From the NCBI RefSeq assembly GCF_000936425.1, contig NZ_AVFK01000002.1, forward strand, positions 372,001-436,000: a DNA stretch of 64,000 nt, read 5' to 3'. Positions 52,096 through 60,497 of the stretch are shown here, in pieces. The notes under the pieces were generated by a model. That model had not been told where the DNA came from. It saw only the letters and a program-made list of their open reading frames with translations, and made no database searches. How positions within the stretch are numbered: position 1 is the stretch's first letter; each line of letters begins with the position of its first letter. A program made the translations under genes and the position numbers. This DNA comes from Skermanella aerolata KACC 11604. Lineage in GTDB: Bacteria; Pseudomonadota; Alphaproteobacteria; Azospirillales; Azospirillaceae.

Positions 52096-52524
52096 ATGGA
52101 TGCGGCTATCGTCATATCATCTATCATATTCATGTATGTCGTTTCAGTATACAACCGTATGCAAAAGCATTGGCAGTCGGTGCTGGAAGCTTTGGCCAGC
52201 GCCGATACCGAAACTAGACCTGCAACCGGAACTGCGGCGGGGCCCGAACAGGATCTTCTGCGCCGGGAACGGTGCTATGCCAAGATCGCGGCCTACAACA
52301 CCTATCGCGCACAGTTCCCGCAGATCGTGTTGAGCCGGCTGGCCGGTTTCAGGGCCGTGGAGTTTCCGGCAGCCGGGCGCGCGGCGCCGCCGCAGCCCGG
52401 AGCCGAGATCATCCAGCTGGAGATCGCCGGTCCCCGCAAGCTGCGTGACCCTGCCGCGGATCCCCGGCGCCCGCTGGCAGGCGGACGCGGTTCCGGGGGC
52501 GGCTCAGACGACGCGGTTGGGTAG
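52096..52524 (+). CDS. LemA-like protein with the middle missing
   Basis: A 142-residue protein. An N-terminal membrane helix (DAAIVISSIIFMYVVSVYNR) is followed by the YN-R-x-x motif of LemA. Later, RRERCYAKIAAYNTYRAQFP and SRLAGFRAVEFPAAG match the final coiled-coil turn of LemA (A-x-YN ... FP ... GF). The roughly 80 residues that normally lie between are replaced by about 35. The C-terminus is a low-complexity tail. The ATG at 52096 has GGAGG 8 bases before. LemA function is unclear in bacteria. It overlaps the convergent dehydrogenase gene by 21 bases. Confidence 0.6.
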   Translation: MDAAIVISSIIFMYVVSVYNRMQKHWQSVLEALASADTETRPATGTAAGPEQDLLRRERCYAKIAAYNTYRAQFPQIVLSRLAGFRAVEFPAAGRAAPPQPGAEIIQLEIAGPRKLRDPAADPRRPLAGGRGSGGGSDDAVG

Positions 52525-53484
52525 ATCCCGCCCGGCGAAGAAAGCATCCAGGTTGTTGAGCGCCGTGAAGCCCATGGCGTCGCGGGTCTGGTCGGTGGCG
52601 CTGCCCAGATGCGGCAGCAGGAAGGTGTTTGCCAGGGGGGCATAGCCGGGGTGAAGCCGAGGCTCGTTCTCGAACACGTCGAGTCCGGCGGCCGCCAGCT
52701 TGCCGGAGGCGAGCGCCGCGATCAGGGCTTCGTCGTCCACCACGCTGCCGCGCGCCGTATTGACGACCACGGCGCCGTCCGGCAGGCGGGCGATGCGTTC
52801 GGCGTTCAGCCAGTGGTGGGTTTCCGGGCTGGCGGGGCTGTGGATCGACAGGAAATCGGCGACGGCCAGCAGGTCGTCGGCGTCGGCGTGGTAGACGGCG
52901 CCCAGTTCCTCGCCGGCCGGAAGCCTGCGACGGTTGTGGTAGTGGATCTCCATGTCGAACCCGCGCGCGCGCCGGGCCACCGCCTGACCGATCCTGCCCA
53001 TGCCGAGGATGGCCAGCCGCTTGCCGGTGACATGGACCCCGACAAGGTGGGTCGGTGCCCAGCCTTCCCATCGGTCTTCGCGAATCAGCCGTTCGCCTTC
53101 CGACGCGCGCCGGGCGGCGCCCAGCAGGAGCAGCAGGGCGATGTCGGCGGTGGCGTCGGTCAGGACGCCGGGGGTATTGCTGACGACGATGCCACGTTCC
53201 TTGGCCGCAGCCAGATCGATATGGTCGGTACCGACGGAGAAAGTCGCTATCATGCGAACCGAGTCGGGCAGGGCGCGTATCAGGTCGCCCGGAATCTTGT
53301 CGACGGCACTTACCATAACCGCGTCTGCGCCCTTGGCCTTCGCCGCGATCTCGTCCGGGCCGTAGGCGTGGTCGTCGTCGTTGACGATGATCCGATAATC
53401 GCGTGCGGCGCGGGCCGTCACGGCATCGGGGAAGCGTCTTGTCAGGAGCAGGACCGGGAGTTTTGTCCCATTCGGGTGATTCAT
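52504..53484 (-). CDS. D-2-hydroxyacid dehydrogenase
   Basis: A 326-residue NAD(P)-dependent D-2-hydroxyacid dehydrogenase, close to glycerate/glyoxylate reductases. The Rossmann motif GMGRIGQAVARRARGF (near 161) and the catalytic set are present: arginine in VVNTARGSVVDDEALI, glutamate in LDVFENEPRLHP and histidine in LLPHLGSATDQTRDAM. A GGAGG site lies 8 bases before the ATG. Substrates may be glyoxylate, hydroxypyruvate or a sugar-derived acid. The gene overlaps the LemA-like gene tail-to-tail. Confidence 0.9.
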   Translation of the reverse strand: MNHPNGTKLPVLLLTRRFPDAVTARAARDYRIIVNDDDHAYGPDEIAAKAKGADAVMVSAVDKIPGDLIRALPDSVRMIATFSVGTDHIDLAAAKERGIVVSNTPGVLTDATADIALLLLLGAARRASEGERLIREDRWEGWAPTHLVGVHVTGKRLAILGMGRIGQAVARRARGFDMEIHYHNRRRLPAGEELGAVYHADADDLLAVADFLSIHSPASPETHHWLNAERIARLPDGAVVVNTARGSVVDDEALIAALASGKLAAAGLDVFENEPRLHPGYAPLANTFLLPHLGSATDQTRDAMGFTALNNLDAFFAGRDLPNRVV

Positions 53485-53618
53485 CGGGATATCCTCCGCT
53501 GCCGAAAATCGATGTTTATGGGTGAAACGCCAAAAAAGGTTGCGCCGGGTTTTTAGGGCGCGCGAAAATACTATGCTTGTTCATGAGCTTCACGCCGTAA
53601 ACCGCCGTAAAACAATTT

Positions 53619-54461
53619 GTGGTCACCACCTTGAAAGATTTCCGATCCGCCGCCCGAACCGTCGCCCTGGCGCTGGTCGGAGTGCTGACATCAGTACCCT
53701 CGGCGCTGCCGGCTCCGGTCGCCCCCGCCGCCGTCGAGATCGCCCCGCACCGGGCGATCTACAAGATGTCGCTGGCCTCCGCGCGCAGCAGCAGCACGGT
53801 TTCCGACGTGCGCGGGCAGATGATGTTCGAGTGGGCCGACGCCTGCGACGGATGGACCATCGAGCAGCGCTTCCAGCTTCGCTTCCTGTACACCGAGGGC
53901 GATCAGGTCGACATGACGACCAACTACGCCACGTGGGAGGCGAAGGACGGCCAGTCCTACCGGTTCAACGTGCGGAAGCTGGTCAATGGCGAGGTGGACG
54001 AGGAGCTGCGCGGCACCGCCGAGTCCCGCGAGGGCCGGCCGGGCATCGCGCGTTACCTGAAGCCGGAGGCGCAGGAGATCGAGCTGCCGGGCGGCACCAT
54101 GTTCCCGACCATGCATACGATCCAGCTCCTGCGCCATGCGAGGGCCGGCGACAAGGTGTTCGCGACCACGGTTTTCGACGGTTCCGACACCGATGGCGCG
54201 ACGGAGATCAATACCGTGCTCGGCCTCCGGAAGGAGCTGGCAAACGACAGCCGCTTCGACGCCAAGCTGTTCCACGGGGCGACCTGGCCGGTGAGGATGG
54301 CTTTCTTTCCGCTTACCAGCGAGGAGGCGGCGCCGGAATACGAAATGAGCCTCAGCCTGCTGGAAAACGGCGTCGCGCAGTCGATGCTGATCGACTACGG
54401 CGATTTCACGGTGACCGCCGTGCTGGAGAAGCTGGAGTCGATGCCCAAGCCACGCTGCTGA
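53619..54461 (+). CDS. EipB-like periplasmic protein (DUF1849)
   Basis: A 280-residue periplasmic beta-spiral protein of the DUF1849/EipB family, which in Brucella supports envelope integrity. A signal peptide (residues 1 to about 32) is followed by HRAIYKMSLASARSSSTVSD and GQMMFEWADACDGWTIEQRF. C76 and the last residue C280 are the two conserved cysteines that form the family's disulfide. The start is GTG at 53619, with no strong ribosome site. It converges with dinB at a 16-base gap. Confidence 0.88.
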   Translation: MVTTLKDFRSAARTVALALVGVLTSVPSALPAPVAPAAVEIAPHRAIYKMSLASARSSSTVSDVRGQMMFEWADACDGWTIEQRFQLRFLYTEGDQVDMTTNYATWEAKDGQSYRFNVRKLVNGEVDEELRGTAESREGRPGIARYLKPEAQEIELPGGTMFPTMHTIQLLRHARAGDKVFATTVFDGSDTDGATEINTVLGLRKELANDSRFDAKLFHGATWPVRMAFFPLTSEEAAPEYEMSLSLLENGVAQSMLIDYGDFTVTAVLEKLESMPKPRC

Positions 54462-54477
54462 CGGGGCCGCGGAGCGG

Positions 54478-55866
54478 CTATCTGCGCCGCTTCCGCCTGT
54501 ACAGCCGCTCGAATCCCGGCAGCATGGGGCTGGGATTGCCGCTCGTGACGAAGCTTCGCCGTGGATCGGGAGCGGTTGCGGGCACCGGAACGTCGGGCGC
54601 CGGTTCCGCCGGCGGGTCGGCGCGCGGTGCAAGCAGGAGTTCCGGGGCCAGCAGGTCGGGCATATCGGACCGGTCCAGCGGCGTGAGGTCGGCACAGCCG
54701 ACTCCGATCAAGCGATAAGCGATGCCGGACGTCTCCCGCTCCAGCAGCGGCATGACGGCCTCGAAGACGGCTTCCGGCTCCTGCGTGGGTGCTCCGATCC
54801 TGCGGCTGCGGGTAACCAGCCTGAAGTCGCCGGTCTTGAGCTTGAGCACGACCGAACCGCCGAGCAGTCCGGCCGCCTTCATCCGGCGGGATACCGTCTC
54901 GCACAGGGGCCAAAGCCGGTTCCGCAGGTCGCCCAGGTCGGAGATATCCCGGCTGAAGGTCGTTTCCGCCGAAATGCTCTTGGTCTCCTCGTCCGGATCG
55001 ACCGTTCGCAGGTCCTCGCCGCGGGCGAACCGGTACAAGCGCCGGCCCATGACGCCGTAGCGCTTCATTAGCCAGATCTCGTCGCGGTCGCGCAATTCGG
55101 CGATGGTCGTGATGCCGTCGTGCTCCAGCTTCGACTGGAGCGCCGCGCCGACGCCCCAGATCAGGCCGACCGGGCGAGGTCCCAGGAAGACGAGGGCCTC
55201 GGCCCGGCCGATCGCCTTGAAGCCGCGCGGCTTGTCGAGGTCGCTGGCCACCTTGGCGAGGAACTTGTTGTAGCTGAGCCCGATCGACGCGGTGATCCCG
55301 ATCTCGGTTTCCAGCCGGCGGACCAGCAGGATCAGCGAACGGGCAGGGCTCAGGCCCAGGGAGTCTTCGGTCCCCGTCAGGTCGAGGAAGGCCTCGTCGA
55401 TCGACAGCGGCTGGACGAGCGGTGTCAGCTCCAGCATCGTGGCGCGAACCTGCCGGCCGACCGCCTGATACTTCTTCATGTTGGGCGGCAGGACCACCGC
55501 ATGGGGGCACAGCGCCATCGCCTTGAACATCGGCATGGCGGACCGGACGCCGTACAGGCGGGCGACGTAGCAGCAGGCCGCCACGACGCCGCGCTGGCCG
55601 CCCCCGACGATCACCGGCAGGTCGGCAAGCGCCGGGTTGTCGCGCTTCTCCACGCTGGCGTAGAAGGCGTCGCAGTCGATATGGGCGATCGAGAGCGAGT
55701 TAAGTTCCGCATGACGCGTCACGCGGCGCGATCCGCATTCCCGACAGCGCGGCCGGCGAGGCGGTACGGGAGCGCCGCAGTCGCGACAGAGGCCCGGCTC
55801 CGCCACGATGCGGGAGCGGCCTTCGAGCGTGCGTACCTTTTCGGGATCCTCAACCTGTTCGTTCAT
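54478..55866 (-). CDS. dinB: DNA polymerase IV with N-terminal zinc ribbon
   Basis: A Y-family translesion polymerase of 462 residues. The catalytic acids are in [16 protein letters not shown] (D64) and [12 protein letters not shown] (D157, E158). An N-terminal 58-residue extension carries C27, C30, C41 and C44 (LCRDCG ... RCRECG), a zinc ribbon seen in many alphaproteobacterial DinB. The little finger follows, then a Pro/Ala-rich stretch and a C-terminal [12 protein letters not shown], which may hold a beta-clamp-type motif. It converges with eipB. Ribosome site weak. Confidence 0.93.
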   Translation of the reverse strand: MNEQVEDPEKVRTLEGRSRIVAEPGLCRDCGAPVPPRRPRCRECGSRRVTRHAELNSLSIAHIDCDAFYASVEKRDNPALADLPVIVGGGQRGVVAACCYVARLYGVRSAMPMFKAMALCPHAVVLPPNMKKYQAVGRQVRATMLELTPLVQPLSIDEAFLDLTGTEDSLGLSPARSLILLVRRLETEIGITASIGLSYNKFLAKVASDLDKPRGFKAIGRAEALVFLGPRPVGLIWGVGAALQSKLEHDGITTIAELRDRDEIWLMKRYGVMGRRLYRFARGEDLRTVDPDEETKSISAETTFSRDISDLGDLRNRLWPLCETVSRRMKAAGLLGGSVVLKLKTGDFRLVTRSRRIGAPTQEPEAVFEAVMPLLERETSGIAYRLIGVGCADLTPLDRSDMPDLLAPELLLAPRADPPAEPAPDVPVPATAPDPRRSFVTSGNPSPMLPGFERLYRRKRRR

Positions 55867-56168
55867 ATTGTGATATCGTAATCATTCCGGTGCCTTGCCG
55901 GCTCGACTGTACGTGGACGGACATGGGGTAGCCGTGTAAGGTGTCATTGTGCCTCAGGCGTGGACGTAGCGCCACGCTGTTGCCCTTTAATGGTCTCGTT
56001 TGTCGTATGTCTTTCGTGAACGCGAAATCCCTGCAACATCTGCGTGGTAACTACACCTTAACCTTCGCCTTATAGAAGTGGGTGTAGGTGTGCGGCCGTC
56101 GGTACACTCGGGCCTTCCTGGCAGAAAGCCGTGGCAGTGCTGGTTGTAAGGGTTCATGGAGAGTTATA
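55867..56168. other. Divergent control region of dinB and divK
   Basis: About 300 bases, AT-richer at its right end. TTAA-N7-CTTA at 56058-56072 is one base from the CtrA site TTAA-N7-TTAA, a plausible but weak divK control signal. No LexA box is evident. Confidence 0.35.
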
Positions 56169-56582
56169 ATGTCGGTCGGTCAAGTTTGGGGCGGCGTTGA
56201 ATCCTCAGGCTCCGCGAATGCGAAGCGGGTGCTGATCGTGGAAGACAACGAACTTAACATGAAGCTTTTCCATGATCTGCTGGAGGCGCATGGCTATGCC
56301 ACCTTGCAGACCAAGGACGGGATGGAAGCGCTCAAGCTGGCGCGTCTCCATCGGCCGGACCTGATCCTGATGGACATTCAGTTGCCGGAGGTTTCCGGGC
56401 TGGAAGTTACCAAGTGGATCAAGGAAGACGACGACCTGAAGGCGATTCCCATCATCGCGGTGACCGCATTCGCCATGAAGGGTGATGAGGAGAAGATTCG
56501 GGAGGGGGGATGCGAGGATTACATCGCCAAACCGATCTCCGTTGCGAAATTTCTCGAAACCGTTCAACGCTTCCTGAGCTGA
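56169..56582 (+). CDS. divK: Single-domain response regulator DivK
   Basis: A 137-residue receiver domain, the DivK of the alphaproteobacterial cell-cycle phosphorelay, which is phosphorylated by DivJ-type and dephosphorylated by PleC-type kinases and acts on DivL-CckA-CtrA. Phospho-acceptor D69 in [16 protein letters not shown] and the switch/lysine at [18 protein letters not shown] and YIAKPIS are present. About 17 residues precede the conserved start [20 protein letters not shown]. The ATG at 56169 has GGAGAG 6 bases before. pleD follows at 37 bases, the Caulobacter order. Confidence 0.92.
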   Translation: MSVGQVWGGVESSGSANAKRVLIVEDNELNMKLFHDLLEAHGYATLQTKDGMEALKLARLHRPDLILMDIQLPEVSGLEVTKWIKEDDDLKAIPIIAVTAFAMKGDEEKIREGGCEDYIAKPISVAKFLETVQRFLS

Positions 56583-56619
56583 CGGGGCTCGGATGGAAGC
56601 GGCCGGAAACTGAGGGGCC

Positions 56620-58014
56620 ATGTCGGCGCGCGTTCTCGTAGTTGACGACGTCCTGCCCAACGTAAAGTTGCTGGCGGCGAAGCTCACCCGCGAATATTTC
56701 GATGTGATTACGGCCTTCAATGGACCGGAAGCGCTCGAACGCATCAAAAAGGAAGCACCTGACATCATCCTTCTGGACGTCATGATGCCAGGGATGGACG
56801 GATTCGAGGTGTGCGCGCGCATCCGGGCCGATCCGACCACGATGCATATTCCGATCGTCATGATCACCGCCTTGTCGGATGCCGCCGACCGTGTCCGCGG
56901 ATTGGAGGCCGGCGCCGACGATTTCCTGACCAAGCCGGTCAATGACATCGCCCTGTTCGCCCGCGTCCGGTCGCTCGTGCGGCTGAAGATGATGATGGAC
57001 GAATGGCGTTTGCGCGAATCGACGTCAGGACAGTTCGGCATCCTCGATCAGACCACGACCGTCAAGAACGAGACGGCGGCGAATGCCCGCGTGCTCGTGA
57101 TCGAAGACAGCCCGATCGATCTGGACAAGATCGCCGAGACCCTGCGCCGGGATACCGACAGCGTGGTGGCCGCCGACACGTCCGCCAAGGCGCTCGACCT
57201 TGGCATGTCGGAGGACTTCGAGCTGATCATCGTCAGCCTTACCCTGCTCAATGAGGATGGCCTTCGTCTCTGTTCGCAGCTTCGCAGCCACGAACGGACA
57301 CGGCAGGCGCCGATCCTGCTGATCGCCGACGAAGGCGATCTGAGCCGCGTCGCGAAAGGCCTGGAACTTGGCGCCAACGACTATCTGCTGAAGCCGATCG
57401 ACCGGAACGAGCTTCTGGCGCGGGTCCGCACTCAGGTCCGGCGCAAGCGCTATCACGAAAAGCTGCGGCATAACTACGAGCAGAGCCTGTCGATGGCTCT
57501 GACCGACAGCCTGACCGGGGTCTTCAACCGCCGCTATGTCAGCGCCCATCTGCCGCGCCTGCTGGAGCGGAGCTGGGAAAGCCAAAAGCCGGTGGCGATC
57601 CTGATGTTCGACATCGACCACTTCAAGGCCGTCAACGACACCTACGGCCATGGCGTCGGCGACGAAGTCCTGCGGGAAGTCGCGAACCGGACGAACCGCA
57701 ACCTCCGGAACTTCGATCTGGTGGCGCGCTACGGCGGCGAGGAGTTCATCGTCGTCATGCCCGATTCCGATCGGGACGCCGCCTACGCGGTCGCGGAGCG
57801 TCTGCGCCGCCGCGTTGGGGAGGAGACCTTCACGGTGTCGGCCGATGTCGGCGAGATCACGGTCACGATCAGCATCGGCGTCGCCGTGGTCGACGGCGTG
57901 GGCGACACCGCCGAGGCGATCCTGAAGCGCGCCGACGATGCGCTCTATCAGGCGAAACGCTCCGGCCGGAACCGCACGGTGGCATCGGGAGTGGCCGAAG
58001 CGCCGGTCGGCTGA
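56620..58014 (+). CDS. pleD: Response regulator diguanylate cyclase PleD
   Basis: A 464-residue REC-REC-GGDEF protein that makes cyclic di-GMP at the pole during the swarmer-to-stalked type transition. REC1 phospho-acceptor D53 (LLDVMMPGMDGFE) is intact; REC2 has no Asp at its site (LIIVSLTLLNEDG), so it is an adaptor as in Caulobacter. The cyclase active site is GGEEF (near 372), and RNFD five residues before it forms the inhibitory I-site, so it should be subject to product inhibition. It forms an operon with divK. A strong terminator follows. Confidence 0.95.
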   Translation: MSARVLVVDDVLPNVKLLAAKLTREYFDVITAFNGPEALERIKKEAPDIILLDVMMPGMDGFEVCARIRADPTTMHIPIVMITALSDAADRVRGLEAGADDFLTKPVNDIALFARVRSLVRLKMMMDEWRLRESTSGQFGILDQTTTVKNETAANARVLVIEDSPIDLDKIAETLRRDTDSVVAADTSAKALDLGMSEDFELIIVSLTLLNEDGLRLCSQLRSHERTRQAPILLIADEGDLSRVAKGLELGANDYLLKPIDRNELLARVRTQVRRKRYHEKLRHNYEQSLSMALTDSLTGVFNRRYVSAHLPRLLERSWESQKPVAILMFDIDHFKAVNDTYGHGVGDEVLREVANRTNRNLRNFDLVARYGGEEFIVVMPDSDRDAAYAVAERLRRRVGEETFTVSADVGEITVTISIGVAVVDGVGDTAEAILKRADDALYQAKRSGRNRTVASGVAEAPVG

Positions 58015-58110
58015 AGCCTTGGCGGTGCCTGAATCCCGCCCGGATCGATGGTCCGGGCGGATGATCCGGGTAGATGGAAATCGAAGACCTGAGCCGAAGA
58101 TGCAAAAGCG

Positions 58111-58138
58111 AAAAGGCCGTCCCGAGGGACGGCCTTTT
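58111..58138. terminator. Bidirectional intrinsic terminator
   Basis: AAAAGGCCGTCCC (58111-58123) and its mirror (58126-58138) form a 13-bp stem with A and U tracts on both sides. It ends pleD and rpmG, which converge. Confidence 0.9.
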
Positions 58139-58167
58139 CTGTGTCTGCGCCTGATGTCGGCTTGGAC

Positions 58168-58335
58168 TTACTTGATCTTCGCTTCCTTGAAAGCGACGTG
58201 CTGACGCACGACCGGATCGTACTTCCGGAACTCAAGCTTCTCGGTGGTCTTGCGGGGGTTCTTTTTCTTCACGTAGAAGAAGCCGGTGCCAGCCGAGCTG
58301 ACCAGCCGAATGAGAACGGTGTTCTGCTTCGCCAT
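58168..58335 (-). CDS. rpmG: 50S ribosomal protein L33
   Basis: L33 of 55 residues, starting [20 protein letters not shown] and ending VAFKEAKIK. The zinc cysteines seen in some L33 are missing (the form without CxxC), the usual type in alphaproteobacteria, so it is not zinc-regulated. The ATG at 58335 gives the family start; the frame extends upstream without sense. It lies alone between pleD and the S41 protease gene, with an intrinsic terminator directly downstream. Confidence 0.96.
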   Translation of the reverse strand: MAKQNTVLIRLVSSAGTGFFYVKKKNPRKTTEKLEFRKYDPVVRQHVAFKEAKIK

Positions 58336-58468
58336 AACTCTACAATCCCGTGTTCGTCCGCGATGCCCCAGGATCGCGTTGACCCGGTAGCACGACAAAG
58401 TGAGTGCGGAAGATAGCCAGCACGGGGCTCATGTCAAGTCCCCGCACCGTCCTGCGTCCAAGATGTTC

Positions 58469-60040
58469 TCACCGTTCGGCCAGAAGCGTGGTCGAAAGCT
58501 GCAAGGCGCGCTGATAAAGCCCCTTGTCAGCCAGCAGCTGGCGCGCGACCCGCAGGTCGAGGTTGGCTTCGTGGATCTTCCAGGGGCAGGAGGCGCGCAG
58601 CTGGTTGAGCGCCGATTCGTCATCGGGCGCGGCGGCCCGCCAGCTCGCCAACGTGCCCGGCATGCCGAGCTGCCCGGCCCTCAGCTGGCTGATGACGGCA
58701 TCGGGGTCGCTCAGGTCCTTGCTGGTGCAGATCGTCGGCGTGACGCCCTGGCGGTGCAGCGTGTAGCCGGACGGCGCGTAGATCCTCGACCATGTCAGGA
58801 AGAGCTCGCCGTCGTTGGGCAGCCGCGTGACGGTCTGGACGCTGCCCTTGCCGAACGACGATGCGCCCACCACCACGGCCCGGCCGCTGTCCTGGAGCGC
58901 CGCCGCGACGATCTCCGACGCGGAGGCCGAGCGGCCATCCACCAGCACGATCAGCGGCAGCCCGTCCAGCTGGTCGTCCAGGGTCGCCTCGAAGCGCTGG
59001 ATGCTGTCGGGATGGCGGCCGGCGGTGGAAATGATCTGGCCCTGCGGGATGAACAGGTCGGCAACCGCGACGGCCTGATCCAGCAAGCCGCCGGGATTGC
59101 CGCGCAGGTCGAGCACGAAGCCGATGGCCTTCTTGCCCATCTGGGTGCGGGCGACGTCGATCGCCTCGCGGAGGTTGAGCGATGTCGCGGCGTTGAACCG
59201 CTCGATCGACAGCACGGCGATGCCGTTGTCGATCGACATCGCCACGGTATTGGGGATGACCCGCTCGCGTCGGAGCGCCACCCGGCGGCTCTGCGCGCCG
59301 TTCTCGGTCGCGACCGTGACCAGTACCAGGGTCCCGGTCGGTCCGCGCAGGCGGTCGCGGACCTCCTGCAGGGGCATATAGGATGTCAGGTCGCCGTCGA
59401 TGGCGATGACGGCCTCGCCGGTCTTCAGGCCGGCGCGGGCGGCCGGCGCGTGGCCGACCAGTTCGGTGATGAAGAACTTGCCGTCGCGCTCGTCGACTCC
59501 GATGCCGATCCCGCCGTAGCCCTCGCGCTGGGCGCGCTCGTTGCCGGCGCGCTTGGCGCTGGTGTAGCGCGAATAGGCGTCCAGGTCGGCCATGATGGCG
59601 TCGAAGACGGTCTGGTAGATGTCTTCGGGAGAGGCCTGCCGGAGCGGCGTCGAAGACAGGCGGGCGCGTTCGATCGCCTGCGCGGTGACGGCGGCCCAGC
59701 CGCCCGCGTCGTTGGCCGGCGGCGCCGTGAACTCGCCGATCGGGTGGCCGTTGCTGGTCAGCCTGACCATGCTGGCCGACCGGTCCACCGAGATGGACTG
59801 GTCCATCCGGGTCAGCCCGCGCAGTCCGTCGGTCGTGATCTGCCCCATGTCCACGGGGTTCAGGTAGATCTCGGCGATCCTGCCGTATCCCACCGCGAAG
59901 ACCTGTTCGCCCACCTGGGGGCCGGGCGGCTGGGCCGCCAGCGAAGTCGGGTCGGCGGTGCATCCCGCTATCAGCAGGACGCTCAGCAGCAGGCCGGGAA
60001 TTCCCCGCCGCGACCTCAGCTTTTCATCCGAAGTGCCCAT
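58469..60040 (-). CDS. S41-family C-terminal processing protease, lipoprotein
   Basis: A 523-residue periplasmic protease of the Ctp type. A lipobox LIAGC (Cys27) makes it a lipoprotein anchored to a membrane. A PDZ domain follows near 175-245 (GYGGIGIGVDERDGKFFITE), then the peptidase domain with LDLRGNPGGLLDQAVAVADL, the Ser region VDGRSASASEIVAAAL (near 371-375) and lysine K398 in SFGKGSVQT. A C-terminal helical extension of about 65 residues ends ALQLSTTLLAER. ATG at 60040 overlaps the DUF983 end by 25 bases. Substrates are unknown. Confidence 0.9.
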   Translation of the reverse strand: MGTSDEKLRSRRGIPGLLLSVLLIAGCTADPTSLAAQPPGPQVGEQVFAVGYGRIAEIYLNPVDMGQITTDGLRGLTRMDQSISVDRSASMVRLTSNGHPIGEFTAPPANDAGGWAAVTAQAIERARLSSTPLRQASPEDIYQTVFDAIMADLDAYSRYTSAKRAGNERAQREGYGGIGIGVDERDGKFFITELVGHAPAARAGLKTGEAVIAIDGDLTSYMPLQEVRDRLRGPTGTLVLVTVATENGAQSRRVALRRERVIPNTVAMSIDNGIAVLSIERFNAATSLNLREAIDVARTQMGKKAIGFVLDLRGNPGGLLDQAVAVADLFIPQGQIISTAGRHPDSIQRFEATLDDQLDGLPLIVLVDGRSASASEIVAAALQDSGRAVVVGASSFGKGSVQTVTRLPNDGELFLTWSRIYAPSGYTLHRQGVTPTICTSKDLSDPDAVISQLRAGQLGMPGTLASWRAAAPDDESALNQLRASCPWKIHEANLDLRVARQLLADKGLYQRALQLSTTLLAER

Positions 60041-60426
60041 TGCGCTCCGATTACGGCCCCCTTGATCGGGGGCAACAAGGCCAAGGTCAACAGCAGAGTG
60101 ACCGGCACCCAGGTTACCATATGCACCCAGGAAGGCGGGTGCACGTTCTGTTCCAGCAGAAGCATGCCCGGTACGACGATATGTCCCACGACGAAGATCG
60201 TGAAGTAGGGCGGCGCGTCGTCGGCACGGTAGGCGTCGGTTTCCAGTCCGCAGTGCGGACATTCCGGAACCACGGTGACATAGCGGGAGAACAGGTGGCT
60301 TTCCCCGCAGCGCGGGCACAGCCTGCGGATACCCCGCAGAAGCCCTTTCCAGAACGAACCGGGCGGCGGAGCGATGTCCAGCCGGTCGGCCGCGGTTTCA
60401 GGCTGCTGGAGGGGCGATATGTTCAT
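60016..60426 (-). CDS. DUF983 membrane protein
   Basis: A 136-residue inner-membrane protein of the DUF983 family, function unknown. An N-terminal zinc-ribbon (RRLCPRCGESHLF and PECPHCGLET, four cysteines) leads to two membrane helices (YFTIFVVGHIVVPGMLLL and HMVTWVPVTLLLTLALLPPI). The family occurs next to rnr in alphaproteobacteria and sometimes near cytochrome oxidase genes. ATG at 60426 is taken from the family start; the ribosome site is weak. It is followed by the S41 protease gene with overlap. Confidence 0.88.
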   Translation of the reverse strand: MNISPLQQPETAADRLDIAPPPGSFWKGLLRGIRRLCPRCGESHLFSRYVTVVPECPHCGLETDAYRADDAPPYFTIFVVGHIVVPGMLLLEQNVHPPSWVHMVTWVPVTLLLTLALLPPIKGAVIGAQWALRMKS

Positions 60427-60497
60427 GGATGTAACTTTTAACACGAATCGGCGAATTTGGTAGAGGAGCCGACGGTACTTTCCTATCTGCCACGCGC

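Noticed and set aside
58400-60208. 602-codon open frame opposite the S41 protease
   Set aside because: The S41 protease has full catalytic motifs on the other strand; the opposite frame is a GC shadow.
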